Of a stretch of DNA of 64,000 nt, positions 51,724 through 64,000 are shown in pieces. The translations under genes were made by a program, and so were the position numbers. This DNA comes from Camarhynchus parvulus. Lineage: Eukaryota; Chordata; Aves; Passeriformes; Thraupidae. The notes under the pieces were generated by a model. The model was not told where the DNA came from. It saw nothing but the letters and a program-made list of their open reading frames with translations, and did no database searches. The stretch's first letter is position 1, and every line of letters starts with the position of its first letter. The stretch spans positions 47,525,609 through 47,589,608 of the forward strand of contig NC_044574.1 of the NCBI RefSeq assembly GCF_901933205.1, written 5' to 3'.

Positions 51724-54700
51724 TGAAGTTAATTTTGTAGAAGTTAAGTGCTTTTATTTTCCAACCTAAGACCCTCAAGTTCATTAGCATTACCCTACTG
51801 AGGGAGGTGGAAGGGAAAGGAGCCTTTTTGTTGTCCATTTTTTTGCTGGCTCCTTCACTGAATCCTCCCTGTGGTGCTGTATGATTTTAGAAGACAGAGA
51901 TGTCTTTGTTCTGAGGCTCCCATGCAGTGTTGCCTTGCCAAGCTTGCTCTCTCTGAGCCATGCCATTTTGTGTGGTGGCCTGGAGCCCATACCAGTCCCA
52001 TGGCCAGCATGCAGGACCTGCCAGTGGCATTTCTGCCACCCTCCAGGACAGTACACAGCCTTAAAACAGCAGCTACATCCTTCCCTGCTAGAAATTAATA
52101 ATTTTCTTTGCTCAGGGAAAAGCCCTTTTCCTTATGCACATACTGAGGCCACACCATGGGGTGGCAGAGCAGGGAGTAAACAATATTTTGTCAAGGCAGT
52201 GCAAGAAGTGAGCAGCCCTGAGTTCCAGAGTGCTGCTGCATGTTGCCCACCACCTCCCAGTGCACCAGGGATGGGCAATTTAGTGAAGGGAGGTCAAAAG
52301 TGCCCACAGCTGCATGGGAGAGAGCAGCCCAGTGCCCAGGCTGTGTAAGCCCATGGGAGCTGCCTGTATGGGATTTCTGCATGGTTTCCTCACACTGAGC
52401 AAGCCAGGTGTTCCCAGCCTCTGGATGCAGATCCACACAAGCCACCAACATTATACATGCATGCAATAGTCCTGGCCAGCTGCCACATCTCATTTCTTGT
52501 GTTCTTCTCTTGCTTGAAGGAACAGGTGTCCTGATTCAATTCAAATGAGTCTGGGATAAAGCAGGGAAAATAGCAGCTCAAAGGTGTTCTCTTGAAGAAA
52601 CATGTATTGCATAGGAGCAGATACTCTGAAATTTTGTTCCCTGGGTGTAGTTCATACTTAAAACTCTTTAACTCATGCAAATTTTTCTCCTGGCCCACAT
52701 AGTGTACTACATTGGATGGCTTTGTACTGACAGGGCTGGCTGCAAAAGCATGGTGGAAGCTCACAGAGGACCTCAGATAAGACCAAAACCTTAAGCTGGA
52801 GTCTTTGAGATTTTTCTCAGTTTTCTCTTGAATGTTCCATCAGCTAAAAGCAGCAGATGTTTTTCAGAAGCCAAGTTTCCTGTATGTTTTGTCCTTTTCT
52901 GATTTAAATTAGCCCTGTGAATTATTAGTGCTATCCTTGTTTGACTTTCATTACCAGCCACACACCCCCAAACTGCATATCCAAGAGTAGCCCACAGACC
53001 ATGTCTTGTGGTCAGCCCGTGGTCCAAGGCTGATGAGACCTTCTCCAAGCTCCCTGGGAGCACTGGCACCCCTCTGTGGAGACTCACTGCCCCCAGACAG
53101 GGCCAGGGACCCCCCAGGATGGGAGTTTCTCACAGCTGCAGGATGCCAGGCCCAGCTCACCTGCAGATGCACCCTCCAGCTTTGGAGTGTGGGGTCAAGC
53201 CCCATGCCTGCATCATGCTGATTGCCATGTGGGACAAAGGAGGTCATCTCTGCTTGGGGCTTGCAAAACTCCACCTGAGGCAACAGTTTCATGAGATATG
53301 CTTGAAGTGGTTTAACATCCTTTCAGCCTAAATCTCTATGGACATCAATAGCTGTGAATTAAATACTGAAATGGTACAGAGTTGCCATAATGAAATGCAT
53401 AAGTGATGAGTGTTACCACCCTTAAGTGACAACAGGCCAGAACAGCTTTCATCTGCCTAGACAAAGACTCCATTACACAACAGAAAAAACATTCCCAAAC
53501 AGACAGCACAGCCCCAAGTAGCCATGATCTTACCTGTCCTACAGACAGATACCCTTAATGCCCATCAGCCTCTGTGGGCTAAGCTTATCTTACATGAATA
53601 AAGCCATGTTGAAAGAAAAGCTGTAGTGAGAAAGCAGAAGAGGTGAACAGCAAAGTCTTTGTTAACTGTATTTTACTGTGTTTAACAAACACTTAGGGAA
53701 AAGGGTTTAAATTCTTTAAGCGGTTCTAGTGGCACCATTTGTATCCAAGTGCCAGCATTGCATTGGACAAACCTCAGATCCCTGGCACTTCTAGTAAAAT
53801 TTTAAAGGAAAAAATACTGACCAAAAAAAAAATCCTTTACATGTGACCTTTAAGGTCCTTTCAGCAAAAGGAAATTATTCTAATGCTCAGAAACTGGTAT
53901 TTTCTATTACTGTTTCCCTTATTGTAACTTCACCTCCTGCCATTTCTGTGGTTAGATTTTCTTCATCTCCCGCCCTGTGGAGGTGCCAGCTGTGCTGGGG
54001 GGCAGCAGCTGAGATGTGATGCATGGAGAATATGAAGAATCACAGTGAGCACAGCAGCAGAAAGGATTTGAGCATTGGATTGCAAACTGCAGCTGGAAAC
54101 AGTGGGATGGGGACTGGAGCAGGTGGACAGAAAAGTCATCCTCTGTTACACAAAGCACTGGATTTCAGCCTGGGCTGAACAGACAGACTGTCAGAATCCT
54201 TGAAGCAGCAGGACTTGGGGCTGTGTAAAGCAGAGAGGAAATGTGAAGGGCAGTGTAGATGAGAGGCAAGACAGAGCACTGCGCCCCTAGCAGAATTCAG
54301 CTGGCTTCACCTGTCTCCCCCAGATAAATAATTTAGGCAACAGAGCCTGCTCCATCGCTGTAAAAGTCATTATAAATAACCCCTTTTAAGCCTTCTCTTG
54401 TGAGCTTCTGACAGAGCAGCAGTGAGGGTTTGCTGCCTGACAAGTTCTCAGGCCTCCAAAGGGCTGGAAGGTGGCAGAGCAGGCGCAGCTGAAGGCGTTT
54501 ATGTGAGGGTTTCTGGCAGGGATTTTGCGGGCACATCACTCTGAGGGAGCACAGAGGTCACCAAGCTACTTGGAGGAGAATGGATGAAGAAAGTTTATTC
54601 AGCATTTTGACATTAAGCAATGTGGCAAAGGCTCAAGAAACTTCTTGGCCAAGTCCAACATCACTGTAGAATCTGTGTTTGCTTGTATGGACTTAATGTG

Positions 54701-56342
54701 AACTTTGTGAGGTGCTTCAGCTTTGTCTCTGAGGCAGTTGCTGTGCATGAGGGACAGAGCATGGATCAAGGTGGGGCTGTGCCCTACTCCCTGCACAAGC
54801 TGGCAGGAGAGCATCAGCTACAGCTCCATGGCTCCCCTCCACTGTGGCTGGGCTCCTGCATGTGCCCAGCTTGGGAAAATGTTTCTTCTTGCTGGGATGG
54901 CAATAAACAGAGCACTGCTAAAGCCTCGTGGTGGATGCCTGCATGTCCACTCAGCGCTGAAGGACAAGCACAACACAATTCCTTTCATCCCGATATCATC
55001 TTTCTGGGTAAGCAGCAGCCCATGTTTAGTGGGATGCCAGGATGACTAATTCTGCTGGGGACGTCCAAGCACAAGCTCACTGCAAGCCACAGCAGCTTGA
55101 CAGAAGAATCTAGAAAGATCTGGGGGCACAGACAGTGTCACAGGTACTTGTCAGAAGCATAGAGAGCTGGAGGAAAGAAAATGTAGTTTCTGCCATAAGC
55201 CTGAAGCAATCCTATATGGCCCACATAATGGGTTTTTTTTCTGCTTGGTTATTGAACCAGTTATTGAGCTGCACCTACCTTGTAAACCCCCTTCTGCTTT
55301 GCTACATTATTTGCTCTTTCATTCTCCCTGTGATAATACTGAAGATGGTAGGCAGCACTTCCCAGACCATATGTGCAATTCCCTCTTCTTGCTGCTTCAT
55401 GTTCAGACTGCTCCTTGTGCTGATTCCCGAGCCAATCCTCAGGAAGGTCACCAGGGTCTCTCATATCCCCATGTGTCCCTACTGTGGGCTTCCCACTCCT
55501 TTACCCTCCTCCCTCTGCCTCCAGCTTCTGCTGTCTTTGCTCAGAAAGCTGCCATGGGGCTGGAAGGCAGTGGGGAGTGGTGAGGGTTCAGCAGGGTGAT
55601 GATGCAGCCCAAACATTTTTCACTTTGGATCTTGCCTTAGGTTTTGGTTAGTCCTGCAATAGATGCCAAGTCACTTCATTGATTTGTGTATATAGGGCAA
55701 CAAAGCTTTTCCTTTATAGCCTGCTTTAGCTTAACTCCAAAAGAGTAGGAGCAAAACCAGCCATGAACTGCTCTTGCTGTGCAGAGCAGGGCTGGCTGTG
55801 TCCATCACTCAGCAGGGGTGCCTGTCTGCACAAGCCATGCTGCTGGCAAAGGGATGGATAACTGGGATGTTCAGGGAACAACAGACACAGGATTGTCCAG
55901 GGAATGGCTGGTGAGAGCCACTGCAGAGCAGTCAGTGCCATGGGTACAACAGCACAGAGCTGGCAGGGCTTGCTGGCAAGTGCTGCTCTGCTCTCATGGT
56001 CTCCCTGCACAGATGGTAGCATGGTGGACAGGGATTCTGCTCCTTACCACAGATGCAAAGATTAGGATTTCCAAAATGTAGGCATGTACAGTCAGGGCAT
56101 TTAAGCACCTGTATGATATGCACTCTCATCACACAGATGCATGTGACATACACAAAAAGAAAAAAAAATCAAGCAATACTTCTGCGTGGTGCACAAAAAT
56201 GGTAGGGATGTGCTGGGAAGTGACACAGTAGTCATGTTGTAGTTTCATATCTGGAGAATGACTTCTCTTTTTCAATAGATGGACTCAGTGCAAATAGAGA
56301 GAAAAAATGGATGTCACAGATTAATAAGACACAGAGACAGAT

Positions 56343-56348
56343 TTTATT
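56343..56348 (-). terminator. ELOVL6: Candidate ELOVL6 polyadenylation signal
   Basis: AATAAA on the minus strand (TTTATT on the plus strand). The sequence just beyond it, read on the minus strand, is T/GT-rich (CTGTCTCTGTGTC), as needed downstream of a cleavage site. It would give a 3' UTR of about 5.8 kb. Several plus-strand AATAAA words lie nearby (56,395-56,460), so the assignment is tentative. Confidence 0.3.
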
Positions 56349-59300
56349 TTGAACCAAAAGTTAAAATTTATTTGGAATATCAATATACCCCCAAAAAATA
56401 AAAATAAAAACTTCCTTTTATGTAATGAAATAGCCATTTGAAAATGGTAAAATAAAGATATTTATCATACTATTCTCTTCTAGTTATTGTACACATATTA
56501 AGGTTGTATTTCTTTTTCTGAATATAAATCTAGCTTGAGCTTTAAGGCTCCAAAAAGCCTAAAGCGTGTAGTGGCCCTTTTGAGAAAGCAGATAAGTCAA
56601 TCAGAGCTGCATTTTTTCAGCAGACAGGCCTGTTTGAAGCTGTCCAGGACTGGACAGAAGGGAGATTTCTCAGGAAGGTCACTGTTTCAGGGAAGTATTA
56701 TTTCATACCCATTGGGAAATACACTCTAACCCCTCTTCATGCAGCATTTTACATTATGATGTCCTGGGGAGGGCCCTGGTTACCCTTAGCTGTCAAGTTA
56801 ATGTGCAGATCCAATCTTATTTGTGTTGGTACAGTTGATTCAATTTAAGACATCAAATCCTACCCTGTGGTGTTTGCTCTGCTAGAAATTAAATCAGTAA
56901 CAAGACCCTGGTCCTGCCTTTACCCCTGTAAGCAAAAGCCTGTGTATGGTGCAGTGGCTGCAAGGGAGTGTTCATGATAGCAGGATCAGGGACTTGTCCT
57001 TTAGCTTGCTTTTAATAAAATAAATGGAATGGAAAATGTATTGAAATAAAACAGTGGAAACCCACTGATAAATTCTGAGTTACAAATCTTCCCTTGTAGA
57101 GGGCTCATTGATGCTGGGCTGGAAAATATGACTGAAGACCCACGTCAGAGCTGAGTAATGCCCCAGATGGTTCATGTCACCACTAAGCAAAAAGGGAATT
57201 TAGGTCTTACATCACCCTCTGCAACTGGGCTCCAGTGGGCTGTAGAAAAGCTACCTGAAGTAATTGGACATCTCACCAACAATCTCACTTTAAGCAGGCA
57301 TTGGAATAAGTCCTGAACTTATGCAGTATGGTCTGAAATTGGTTTTGACTTCTTCCTTGATCAAAGCCACCTTCATTACTTTATGTCTGTGTTTCTGGTT
57401 TCTATACAAAGATGCTGTACTTCTGCTTCTGGTTCTGAAGAACACGATAGGCTACGACTCCTAGAGATATTACAGCACCACTGCATTGCATCTGGCACTG
57501 CTTACAAAGGCTGCTGTTTCACGGTCACAATATTTGGTTTCTTATGCTCTTTGTTCCCTGAAACCACCTGAATGTCGCCTGAACCCTGAGGCACCATTGT
57601 TTTCAACTAAAATGTCCCAGGTTTTTACTTTCAGATGAAAAAATAAAGTACACCCAGGACTTGAACAAGTTATCAAACCATGGATGTTCCTCCAAACAAA
57701 TCCACAGACCCACCTTCGCACTCAGAGAGCGACTGCCTAATTAACTTCTCCAGGAGGGACCCCTACATGGAAACTTCATTGCACCAGCCACCCCATCCTG
57801 AGCACCTGGCACTGTGTAGCCCACCCTTCTTCCATGTTGCCTTCCCTCATCTTGGAAAGGAGCGAGTGTTCAACCTGGAAATACTTTGTCCTGGGATATG
57901 GAATAGATCCCTCTGTGTCTCTCCTGCAACTTGTGCAATATTTCATTCCTGCTACCTTGCCTGACTCTTTTGACTGATTCCTTTTGCAAACTTTGGACCT
58001 TATCTTGCAAAAAACCGGAATCATTTTACTGGTGAGAGGTCTCTTTTGGAGCCAGCTGCTCCTAGTTGGGTGTTATCAGTGAGCCCAGACATAAATAATT
58101 TGTGACTCTGAGTTAGAGAAGATCTCTAAGAACCAGGGGTTTCCTTCTCATCACAGGCATGGTGTAAGGAGGCTGCAGAATTATACAAGCTTTCGTTCTT
58201 TCACTAACTAGTTTAAAATATTTTCCTTAAGGTGTTCACTACACAGAAGTAGTTTTAAGGAAGAGCCAAATTCTGCTGGCAGCTGCCTAAGCATAAATCC
58301 ATACCGACCTTTCTGGTTTTATTTCAGTACATTGGATTAATGCATCAAAACATAAAACACAGACTTTGACCCTGGCAGAGTGACCTCATCAACACTGGAA
58401 CTTTCCTGACTTTAACAGTAGGTCCCATAACAGCATTTCTAGCATGTCTCATGGCTGTCACAGGTCCTATAATCCTTGGTAAATTTATATAAAGTTTGAG
58501 TTCCCCATGGCATGTGTGAACACAACAGAGTTACAGATTTCTTTAAAATAACTAGGGCAAAAAAGAGTTCTGGTACTGGACAGAAAAATCTGAAAATATG
58601 ACTCCAAGACTCAAGCCAGGGGAAATAAGTAGGACCCAATTAGCTCTGTTTGTATCTTGTGGCTCAAAGGTTGAAACAGCAGGAGTACTGTTGAGGTGTC
58701 ATTACATGACAAGCTCAGTGTTTAAGAATTTGCAAGTGGATTAAATGTGATGTCTAAATATGATTCATGTATGTTTCAGGGGAAGAAAAGTAAGAAAAAC
58801 AGTGTCAGGTGTATTTTGTATTTTTGTCAAATTCTTTAATGCCAGTTAGACCATTTGGGTCCAGTGGAAAACCTCAGAGGAAAAGCCCACTTGGTACAGT
58901 AGGGCCAAAAGACCTGTGTACATGTGTGTATGATGTTCTAATTTCCTGAAGCAAATGGCAGTGTCACAGCCAGCTCCCAGTGCGACAAAAAATGCTCCCT
59001 AATTTGTCACTGTACCTTACATGTCTGATCCTGCTGCCACATCCCTACAAGTGTGCTTGTCTGCAGCCCAGTCACCTGCCAGGATCCCCCTGCACTTGCT
59101 GCTCAGCTTCCCCTGCACACCAGGGGGTGTGCCTGCACTGCCTGCTGAGGAGGTCACTTGGGCTGGTGACTGCACTGGAGCCACTTCCCAGGCAGCAGGG
59201 CAGCTGCAGCAAGGAAGCTGCAGCAGGGCAGCTGCCTCTCCCACAGCCAGCCTTGTCTGGGAGGGCACTGGGCATGGGAATGGTGCAGAGGCACCCATGA

Positions 59301-62143
59301 GGGCTTTGAGAGATGGGGAAAGAGCAGGTGAATTTCTTGCTCTGCTGAAATCACTGTTGGCATTGCCAGCATTGCCATCCAGGACCTAGAAATATGGGGG
59401 TTTAATCCTATGCAATTAAGGAAAACAGAATATGAAAGAGGGTTGATTGTTGTTTGCAACCCACCCTGTTTCATGCCTGTGTTAAAGTTGGGCAGCAAGT
59501 CCTTGCCATGCTGTGATGTCACTTGCCATCAATAAAGGTTTTGAGTCATGAGCCATAAGCCTCAAATTTGCAGGAGATATGCAGGGCTCCTTCCCCTCTG
59601 CTCAGATAAAGGCAGTCAGGCACACTGGCTCTGTTCAAAGCACAGCAAAGCCTCCATTGACTTCAGTGAAACCAAGAGGTCTGCTCCAGCTTCAGCTCCA
59701 GACACTGGACCACTTCCAGCCCCTCTTGCTCTGTCTGAGAGACTTAAGACACATGGGACTGAGGCTCTAAATGGCACAATGGTGGGCTCCTCCTAACACT
59801 TTATCAGCTAATTGCAGTTAACTTTAATTTTGCCTTTTCCACTCTTTACTGGCCTTCTTAACCTGCTTTTTGGCCAGGGCAAAATTAAACATGAGGAAAA
59901 AGGCTTATTCAGCATTATAATTATCTACTCCCAAGCTGTATAACAAAATGGTTTACACATTTAATTGGTTTTGTCTAATATTTCCACGTATACAGTAGTC
60001 CTATTAATGAATATCATAGCTTCATTACTGCATATCACATTTTGCAATGGTTTGTACCATAAAATAATGTCAGCACATCAATAACTTAAATAACACAAAT
60101 GTAAAGTCATTTTCTGCTTGTTATAATTACGATTTGAGCCTGAAAAGGCCTTTGATTTGTAAGACCATTCACATAATATGGAATGTAACTTTATTTGTTT
60201 TTCTTTTGTATATAATGAGACACCAAAAGCCCTTGTCATCTCTTAACAGGATACTAAAGCAGCTCTGTTTCAAGAATGACAGCACAATTAAAGCTAAAAA
60301 TCATAATTAAAGAAACCCCTTTGTACTGTACAATCTCAAATTAAAGCAAGAAAGATAATGACAATCTTTTGCATTAGCCAGGAAATGTGATTCTCTGCCA
60401 CTGGGCTGTTTTTTCTTGTTGACAATTCACAGAATGTGTATATGGGTGTAGTTATAGGTGTGTGTATATTCTATGCAGAACAGCAGTCCCTATTTTGTTG
60501 ATCTAGTTCTTCTAATTGTTTAGTTAAACTACCTAGCTGTTACAATTTAGAATACTACATTAACACATTTAACATCAAGTTTACATACTTGCGTCTTTGA
60601 AATACTAGGAACTTTTACACATTTTATTTGGCTTTGTAAGGACTGGAATATCACAGATAATGCAATCTACTTGTCTTTGAAAGAATATGGCTGTTCTCAA
60701 CTAACTCTCTAAGGTTCAGAGTGAAATACATTTCTGTTTACATCTGTAGCTGACTTCAGAGAAGAAAGAGTGCCTTCTTAAGCGGTCAGTCTGATGTTAC
60801 AGTACAGATTCTGCAGAGATATATTTATTTAATGAAAGATTATTCTCTCTGGACTTTAGAGTCAAGCTGTTGCAGCAAAATTACTTCATTTAGACTAATT
60901 TTTTTCCTACACAAATCTCAAGAAAAACCTGTTCCAGGTATGTTTTGTAGTAGTATCTCCACATGACCAGAGGAGGGCACTTTGAACATCTTTGCACTGC
61001 CCAGGAGGCAGATGCAGAAGCACAGTGATACCCAATGTCGCACAGTCCTGCCACCTCTCCCGACTCAGGCAGGCATCCTTGTGTCTGCAAAAACACAGAA
61101 TCCAGATTGTACCACAGGGCTCTGTTCTGAAAACAGTGGGCAGATAAATCACTCTCTTCTCGCTAACTGTGATTTCTCCCGATTTCCCCCGTTTAATTCG
61201 GTGTTGCTGTGGGCTAAATTAAGAGCAATGGATAATTCCTAAAAATCTTGTGAGGGGAGTTGTCTCCCTCTGCTTTCTGAACATCTCTCTGCTATTAGCC
61301 CCTGGTAATTTAGCAAATATTGATTGATTTAACCCTCTATGACTTATCCTGCTGCAGAAATTCCTTGCCTTTAACTGAAAAATGCACTTGGAAATGCACT
61401 CTCTGAGATATGTATTGCAACAGTGCATCTTTTCACATTAAACTCTTGTAAAAATACTGCTCCATTCCACCTTCTGAGGGAGGTCACTCTGTATCCCAGA
61501 TCTGCTCTCCTGGCAGAGTACATAGCAGAGAAATCAATCTCTTTTCCATATGTAACCACAGTGTGGAGTTCAGCCAGTTTCCATGCAGGAAACATCTTTT
61601 TGGGCTTCATTTTGGCTGAAGGTATTAACCTTCTATGGAAAAAAATTTAATTCTGCAATCTTGTTGGTATTATAGACAGATTTTTGTCACCTCTGCTTTT
61701 TTTTGCTGTTTATTGCAGAGAAATTATTAGAAAGGATTTAGAAACCTTTTTTCTTTTTTAAAATAAAAGTCTCTCCTCCACCTTGGGGAAACACACTGCT
61801 TATTTAATGTACTTTTTCCTCCCCCCTTAACATTATTCCATTTCTCTTTTCTTCTCTCTTTTTTTCTTTTTCTTGATTTTTCTCTTCTTTTCTCCTTCTT
61901 TCCTAGAGCAGAGAGGTACAAGAAGGAAGTTGTCTTTCATCAGCAGTCCTTTGAGATAGAGTAGAATTCAGTGAGTCCTCACCATGATAGGATCATAAAC
62001 TTACTGGGTTAAACCAAGCTAACTTTCCCTAAGCTGCCAAGTTTTAGCTGCACCATACATATATGTGTTTCCTTGTGCCTTTTTTTTTTCTTATAATTTT
62101 GTTTTTCTTGATGACCCTGAGCTATGGCTTCTCGTTTCTACCT
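56349..62143 (-). other. ELOVL6: Probable ELOVL6 3' UTR (limits inferred)
   Basis: This sequence directly follows the ELOVL6 stop codon on the minus strand. Vertebrate ELOVL6 messages carry 3' UTRs of several kilobases, so most of this stretch is likely transcribed. The block at about 59,900-60,900 is AT-rich, free of simple repeats and rich in TATT/ATTA-like words, like a regulatory UTR. No open frame here resembles a known protein. No exon of another gene was seen. The 3' end could be nearer, because other AATAAA words exist on the minus strand. Confidence 0.4.
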
Positions 62144-62568
62144 CTAGTCAACCTTCCTTTCTTTTCTGGTTTTGCCAATATAGGCCTCAAAGAAAAAATG
62201 GCAGAAGAGCACAAAGTAGCTGAGGTACATGAGAGAGGACCAGATGATGTTCTGCACATGGGAATGGCACTGGCCGTGCTGCATCCAGGAGAAGACCAGG
62301 TAATTGATCACGCAACCGATCAACATCTGAGTGATCTGCGACAGGGTGATGAACATGGCGAACTTGCGCGAGACCCTGAAGCCGGCGGCCCGCAAGGCAT
62401 AGTAGGAGTACATGACGGCGTGCACTCCGTAGTTCATGGTCATGAACCAGCCCCCACCAGCCACCATGTCCTTGTAGGAGTACCAAGAGTAAAGTAACAC
62501 TGTAATGTGATGGTACCAGTGTAAGAAGATGAGCTTCTGCTTCCTAAGAATAATGAATATTGTATCAC
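62144..62568 (-). CDS. ELOVL6: ELOVL6 last coding exon: long-chain fatty-acid elongase
   Basis: This minus-strand exon has an acceptor GTTTTCATTACAG at 62,569 and a stop TAG at 62,144-62,146. Two bases complete Gly, followed by 140 residues. It carries the elongase histidine box HWYHH within [20 protein letters not shown], the [17 protein letters not shown] signature and several membrane helices, and ends [14 protein letters not shown]6 is the ER membrane condensing enzyme that extends C12-C16 saturated and monounsaturated acyl-CoAs using malonyl-CoA (C16 to C18). The exon length matches the second half of the 265-residue human protein, which begins [12 protein letters not shown] at the same splice point. 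The earlier exons lie beyond 64,000. The short C-terminal basic stretch differs from human (KMRKTTKAE) but keeps Lys at the third-from-last position. Confidence 0.97.
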
Positions 62569-64000
62569 CTGTAATGAAAACAAAACACACACACACACAA
62601 AAAAAAAAAAAAAAGAAGAGGGGAGGAAATGAGAAACATATCAAACAATTCCATAATTAATGCAGTGCTGTCTTGCCTTTGCTGCTGCTGGAGTATACAC
62701 CACTTTAGAGCATGAAATCCACCTCAGCTCTAGATCTGAGAGCCTGTCTGAGAGCCAGTTTGGCTCCTAATCCCTATGCAATCTTTAGCAAACCAATGCA
62801 TTGACATTTTCCTGTATGGATAACCCCATATGGAAACTCCATATGTGTACTTGGTAGGCTTTTGCTGCAAACATTATCCACAAAAGTCTGGGGTGAGGTA
62901 GGTGGATGTAGGTGTATCATCTCTTGCTGTGAGACTGCCCATTATATACTGTGACTGGAAGAGAAATGCAGCTTGACAGAGAGCAGAAAACCTAGAGGAA
63001 GCAGCACAGTGTCCTCTGGCTCAAATGTCTACATGCAAACTGAACCTAGTTAAAACTGGTAGAGCCTTTTGAGGTTATACACAAAAAAGCTGTTGCATAT
63101 GCAACTTACCATACTGAAAGAGATGCTTCCAGGAAGAAATTTGGGTTATGTTGAAACACACATCCCTTTTCTGCAAATCAATCTTACTATTGTATAAAAG
63201 TACGTATTATTCATCTTTCTTGCTTTTTTTCTTCCTTCTGCTTCTCATTATTGCAATAAGCGTCTCAATTAGATTTATGGATATAGATATATGCTACTTG
63301 TTTTCCACTGTTATACACACAGTGTTTCCAAAAGGATCCCTGAGATTTGAACCTGGGGACTTAGTTTGATGTGTAAGTATCCCAGGAAATCTAAGTCATG
63401 GATGGAATATTAGTCATGGATGGAAGCAAAACTGCACTGTCTTCACAAGGTCTGTAATAAACCTTAACACTGCTGTTCACTTCATTAACTGCAAGATGTT
63501 GACTCGTATTTTAATAAGTAATCATATGTTCAATGTATTGTTGCTGTGCAGTTCTAGCTGATGTTCCTCATTTTTAACAACTAAATTTCTATGGGTTTGC
63601 AGCAATTTAAGCAGCAGGAAACCCAGGGATTCTGACACAGCAAGGCAACTGGTGTCTGTCTCATTCTAGTTTTAATGCTGATGAATTGCTGTCCTCTAAT
63701 TTGCTGAATTAAATTACCTGCTGAAAGGTAAAGTCTCATTTTTGCTGTACACCTGAACACAGTGAGAACTTAAGTCCTTTGGGGTTTAATAAGGGCATCC
63801 CCTGAAATGAAAGCTGGAGGGCTGCTCCTTTCCATTAAAACAATCCTTTCTTACACTAATAAGCCATGGATGAGAACACATGAAGTCTGACTTTCAAGTT
63901 GGCTTTCACATAGATATCGTAAGTATCCTTATCAAGAAACTGCTGGAGAGATATAAGTTTACAAAAATCAAGACTGGAAAAGCTAGGGATATTATGGGAA
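62569..64000 (-). other. ELOVL6: ELOVL6 last intron (3' part)
   Basis: Intron sequence upstream of the last ELOVL6 exon, truncated by the window end. Next to the acceptor it holds an A16 run and (AC)7 on the plus strand. No further ELOVL6 exon (the next upstream one would end near a Ser-Lys-Ala-Pro-Glu-Leu motif) and no transposon was recognised. Confidence 0.85.
62585..62614. repeat. (AC)7-A16 tract beside the ELOVL6 splice acceptor
   Basis: Seven AC units (62,585-62,598) followed by 16 A (62,599-62,614). Read on the ELOVL6 strand this is T16 then (GT)7, beginning 17 bases from the exon start and ending about 46 bases away. It therefore lies within the branch point to pyrimidine-tract region. 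Confidence 0.95.

Larger units (their letters stand above)
50274..56342. other. Region between the EGF stop and the ELOVL6 transcript end
   Basis: About 6 kb expected to hold the EGF 3' UTR and short intergenic DNA. It contains the GGAA/GAAA microsatellite and a 31-bp tandem duplication. The first plus-strand AATAAA after the stop is at about 50,980, directly before the microsatellite. I cannot tell whether it is used. Several GC-richer patches (51,400; 53,050; 54,700-55,550) carry open frames on both strands without recognisable domains. No RNA gene was seen. Confidence 0.5.

Noticed and set aside
55135..55599. Plus-strand open frame of about 154 codons with hydrophobic stretches
   Set aside because: No family was recognised. 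The hydrophobic parts come from T/C-rich DNA, and it overlaps other frames equally open.
62063..62497. Plus-strand open frame of 144 codons
   Set aside because: It is the antisense shadow of the ELOVL6 exon. The minus strand carries the elongase histidine box and membrane helices.

Overview
This is a vertebrate nuclear genome window, most likely from a bird. It contains split genes with GT-AG introns, AT-rich non-coding DNA and degraded 3' tails of CR1-type LINEs (the repeated ATTCTATG-like terminus). Together these point to a sauropsid. CR1 tails also occur in turtles and crocodilians, so 'bird' is the best guess, and I name no species.

Two genes face each other tail to tail. On the plus strand, from before base 1 to about base 50,273, lies the 3' half of EGF (pro-epidermal growth factor). 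Nine exons are secure, from 358 to 13,960. They encode the end of the last LDLR class B (YWTD) propeller, four EGF-like domains, a Thr/Ser/Glu-rich linker, the mature EGF growth-factor module, the transmembrane helix and the start of the cytoplasmic tail. Four more exons (14,273; 18,432; 35,513; 50,124) are proposed here from splice sites and reading-frame continuity. Together the 13 exons give one open frame of 536 complete residues ending in TAG. The tail is close to the mammalian one in length (about 150 residues), although its sequence is poorly conserved.

On the minus strand, 62,144-62,568 is the last coding exon of ELOVL6, the fatty-acid elongase of the endoplasmic reticulum. Its probable long 3' UTR runs down towards 56.3 kb. 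The order and convergent orientation match the EGF-ELOVL6 synteny of human 4q25.

The rest is intron and intergenic DNA. It holds a 288-bp GGAA/GAAA/GAAAAA compound microsatellite at 51.0 kb, an 81-bp direct duplication around a poly-T run at 39.4-39.9 kb, small tandem repeats, CR1 remnants and an AT-rich block at 7.8-8.1 kb. I found no RNA genes, CRISPR arrays, intact transposons or convincing third gene, and no evidence of a new multi-gene system. The points most worth checking are the EGF tail exons, the altered processing sites around mature EGF, a stop codon lying inside a splice-donor-like site, and the T16(GT)7 tract next to the ELOVL6 splice acceptor.
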